Shown: positions 33,928 through 35,865 of the stretch, piece after piece
Position numbering within the stretch: position 1 is the first letter of the stretch
How the letters are laid out: each line of letters opens with the position of its first letter
Assembly (NCBI GenBank): GCA_903927965.1
Contig: CAIYPA010000298.1
Location: 1 to 35,865, forward strand
Reading direction: 5' to 3'
DNA length: 35,865 nucleotides
DNA from: an uncultured Bacteroidia bacterium
GTDB taxonomy: Bacteria; Bacteroidota; Bacteroidia; Bacteroidales; Prolixibacteraceae
The notes under the pieces: model-generated
Told to the model about the DNA's origin: nothing
What the model saw: only the letters and a program-made list of their open reading frames with translations
The model's database searches: none
Translations under genes and position numbers: made by a program

Positions 33928-34830
33928 TTAAACTGGTTTTTGTTCAGGTTTATTTAACTGTTCGGTTTTGTTCAATTGGGAAAGTGCCGCAATGCCACCC
34001 ATGCCACCAAGGTTCATCATATCAAGTGCGGAACTTGGCACAATGATCATCGAACCTTTTTCTTTTAAACCTTCGCCGATAAGGTTCATTGCCCGAAGCT
34101 GCAATGCCACAGGATTATTCAGATAGGATTCGCTGGCCTTGGCAAACTTCTCTGCAATTTCGGTTTCGGCTGTTCCCAGGATGACCCTTGCTTTGCGCTC
34201 CCTTTCGGCCTGTGCCTGTTTGCTCATGGCATCAGATAACCCCTGTGGGATAGTAATATCCTTTATACCTACTGTTTGACATGTAATACCCCATGGATTT
34301 GTATTATCGTCAAGCAACTTCTGAAGGTCTTCTGCAATTTTGTCCCTGTCCTGTAGAAGTTCAGCCAATTCGTGCTTGCCGATAATATCCCGCAAACCGG
34401 TCTGGGCTATGTATTGAATGGCTGTCTGATAGTCCTGAACTTCGAGGGCCGCTTTTTCAACATCCCAGACGGTCCAATACAAAACAGCAACCACATTCAC
34501 AGGTACTGTGTCCTTTGTCAATGTTTGGTCCGCCTTAAAATCGGTTACCCTGACCCTTTGATCAATATAATCGATCACCTTATCAATTATCGGCCAAATA
34601 AAAAATATGCCGGGCCCTTTTAATCCAACATATCTGCCCACCCGCAACTGCACCGCTTTTTCCCATTGGTCGGCAATTTTAATGGAGCTTGCAATAAGGG
34701 CTGAAAGGATCCACAATCCGATAAGGTAAAAAATGTCAATAATTTTTAAATAGAACAGGAGCGCCAATATTGCAGTGGCGACGATGATGACCGTAGTTGA
34801 AATTACATTAAAAAGATTCTTTGTTTCCAT
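33928..34830 (-). CDS. Slipin / SPFH (band 7) membrane protein
   Basis: This 300-residue protein has two hydrophobic segments near the N-terminus (about 10-30 and 32-50), followed by the SPFH core: VQLRVGRYVGLKGPGIFFIWP and TKDTVPVNVVAVLYWTVWD. A charged coiled region (AQAERERKARVILGTAETEI) and a Gly/Met-rich tail follow. Slipins form ring-like membrane microdomains; the exact job in bacteria is unclear. The gene starts 2 bases after the gntR stop, so it is tightly linked to the regulator. Confidence 0.88.
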   Translation of the reverse strand: METKNLFNVISTTVIIVATAILALLFYLKIIDIFYLIGLWILSALIASSIKIADQWEKAVQLRVGRYVGLKGPGIFFIWPIIDKVIDYIDQRVRVTDFKADQTLTKDTVPVNVVAVLYWTVWDVEKAALEVQDYQTAIQYIAQTGLRDIIGKHELAELLQDRDKIAEDLQKLLDDNTNPWGITCQTVGIKDITIPQGLSDAMSKQAQAERERKARVILGTAETEIAEKFAKASESYLNNPVALQLRAMNLIGEGLKEKGSMIIVPSSALDMMNLGGMGGIAALSQLNKTEQLNKPEQKPV

Positions 34831-34832
34831 AG

Positions 34833-35234
34833 TTACTTGTTATTAAGATTGTTATAAAAATTGTTGTTTTGATTGTTCTGCAATTCGTTGATCACCTCAT
34901 CTTTCGAAAATCCGTAGGTGTATGCAACTGTTAAAAACTCTTTGCAGATGTCCTGAATTTTCCGTTGTTTTTCTTCATCGGTAAGGACAATCCCGTTTGC
35001 ATTGATGAATGTGCCCGATCCTTGCTGTGTATCAAGGATGCTCAGGATCTCAAGTTCTTTGTACGCTTTAGCGATTGTATTCAGGTTTACCTTAAGGATT
35101 ACCGCTAAAGCCCTTACAGTTGGAAGCTGTTCGCCGGTTTTTAATTTACCGGAGGCGATACCAAATTTAATCTGGTCGATAATCTGCCTGTAGAAAGGCG
35201 TTCCGCCACTTGGGTCTAAAATAAAATTGATCAT
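34833..35234 (-). CDS. GntR-family regulator, YtrA type
   Basis: This 133-residue protein has a winged helix-turn-helix at residues 10-75 (PFYRQIIDQIKFGIASG, LPTVRALAVILKVNLNTIAKAY). The C-terminal part is short, as in the YtrA subgroup, which acts on membrane or transport operons and has no ligand domain. An imperfect palindrome at 35252-35269 lies just past its -7 element, so it probably represses its own operon. It is the first gene, followed by slipin and a small secreted protein. Confidence 0.88.
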   Translation of the reverse strand: MINFILDPSGGTPFYRQIIDQIKFGIASGKLKTGEQLPTVRALAVILKVNLNTIAKAYKELEILSILDTQQGSGTFINANGIVLTDEEKQRKIQDICKEFLTVAYTYGFSKDEVINELQNNQNNNFYNNLNNK

Positions 35235-35251
35235 TGTCTTATTGGTATATT

Positions 35252-35299
35252 GTATTAGTTATATAGTACAAATATACAATGTCATTTTTCAAAATCCAA
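35252..35299 (-). promoter_or_regulatory. gntR promoter with overlapping operator-like palindrome
   Basis: On the minus strand TTG (35299-35297), 20 bases, then TATATTTG (35276-35269): an excellent Bacteroidetes promoter. The 18-base imperfect palindrome GTACTATATAACTAATAC (35269-35252) begins at the end of the -7 element and covers the start site. This is the expected place for autorepression by the GntR protein. Confidence 0.6.
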
Positions 35300-35429
35300 A
35301 CGAATTGGGAAATTTTTTAAAATAATTTTTTTGCTATTGATGTTGAGTTCATGCAAAGTTAATATCTTCCTTATTTCGCGGATTTGTTGTATATTTAATT
35401 AGTCGTAGGATACCTAAAATCAAAGATTT

Positions 35430-35865
35430 ATGCAACAGATTGAGCCACTGGTATATGGTAAATTTTTCCATATTTTCAATCGGGGAACCAATAGTTGTAA
35501 CCTGTTTGTCGAAAGTGCCAACTACAAACACTTCCTCGAATTGTATGATAAGTATATTCCGCAGGTGGCCGATACCTATGCCTGGGTACTCATGAAGAAC
35601 CATTTTCATGTGTTGGTCCGAATCAAGGAGGAGGATGAAATCGGATTTATTCCGGACCCAACCCTTTCGGCGGAAACCCTATCGGCAACATCGAAAACCC
35701 TTTTGGGGTCTTCGACCGCCGATTGGGTTTTCGCACCCAAACGATACAACCCCTCCAACCAATTCTCCCACCTGTTCAATTCATATTGCCAATACTTTAA
35801 CAAATGGACCCATCGGACAGGCAGCCTGTTTGAACACCCATTCCACCGAAAACGGGTCGATGAAC
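35430..35865 (+). CDS. REP-associated tyrosine transposase (RAYT), cut by window end
   Basis: ATG at 35430 opens a frame with no stop before the window ends; 145 codons are present. FHIFNRGTN, MKNHFHVLV (HUH pair His58/His60), SHLFNSYCQYFNKW (catalytic Tyr119 likely) and RTGSLFEHPFHRKRV follow the Y1_Tnp/RAYT order. The protein nicks single-stranded DNA at GTAG-flanked hairpins. The C-terminus is outside the window. CTACG/GTAG palindromes elsewhere in the window (17807-17819, 21083-21216) are candidate substrates. Confidence 0.85.
   Translation, partial: MQQIEPLVYGKFFHIFNRGTNSCNLFVESANYKHFLELYDKYIPQVADTYAWVLMKNHFHVLVRIKEEDEIGFIPDPTLSAETLSATSKTLLGSSTADWVFAPKRYNPSNQFSHLFNSYCQYFNKWTHRTGSLFEHPFHRKRVDE

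Overview
The window looks like a chromosomal segment of a Bacteroidota (Bacteroidetes) bacterium, probably Bacteroidales/Marinilabiliales-like. The evidence is AT-rich coding sequence, several promoters of the phylum type (TTG near -33, TAnnTTTG near -7), secreted alpha-L-rhamnosidase and alpha-L-fucosidase genes, tRNA genes without encoded CCA, and a REP-associated tyrosine transposase. No species can be named from the sequence alone.

Layout. (1) 1-997 is gene-poor and rich in inverted repeats. (2) 998-10346 (+) is a tight six-gene operon: a DUF4007 protein, a large P-loop ATPase, a DndC/PAPS-reductase-like PP-loop protein with paired cysteines, a protein with two GHKL ATPase modules (Hsp90/MutL-like plus histidine kinase), a receiver-domain protein, and an unknown 256-residue protein. 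(3) 10391-11394 holds gene debris (a decayed copy of the 175-aa gene and the first 45 codons of another GHKL ATPase) with one small gene on its own promoter. (4) 16884-11405 (-) is a convergent operon: a PLD-nuclease/SF2-helicase fusion, two small paralogues, an SMC/DndD-like ATPase with a zinc hook, and a 175-aa protein. (5) 16967-18030 is intergenic repeat sequence. (6) 27956-18031 (-) is a carbohydrate and peptide utilisation block: GH78, alpha/beta-hydrolase, GH29, an M24 aminopeptidase, an Asp-box secreted protein and an orphan antitoxin-like gene. (7) 28146-29560 has tRNA-Pro(TGG), a GH108 lysozyme-like gene, a 37-aa membrane peptide and tRNA-Ser(GCT). (8) 30330-35234 is core-like: a 5'-nucleotidase split over two genes, a LysM/amidase, and a gntR-slipin-small secreted protein operon. 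(9) A RAYT transposase is cut by the right edge.

Regions 2-4 form a defence-island-like block. The left operon has the hallmarks of a sulfur-based DNA modification or restriction module (DUF4007, BrxC/PglY-like ATPase, DndC-like enzyme), but no DndA, DndB, PglZ or BrxL is visible. It is fused in one transcription unit to a two-component-like module that has no obvious DNA-binding output. The right operon supplies a DndD-like ATPase and a nuclease-helicase that could be the restriction arm. Whether the two operons act together is inference; the coding content, overlaps and decay products are seen directly.
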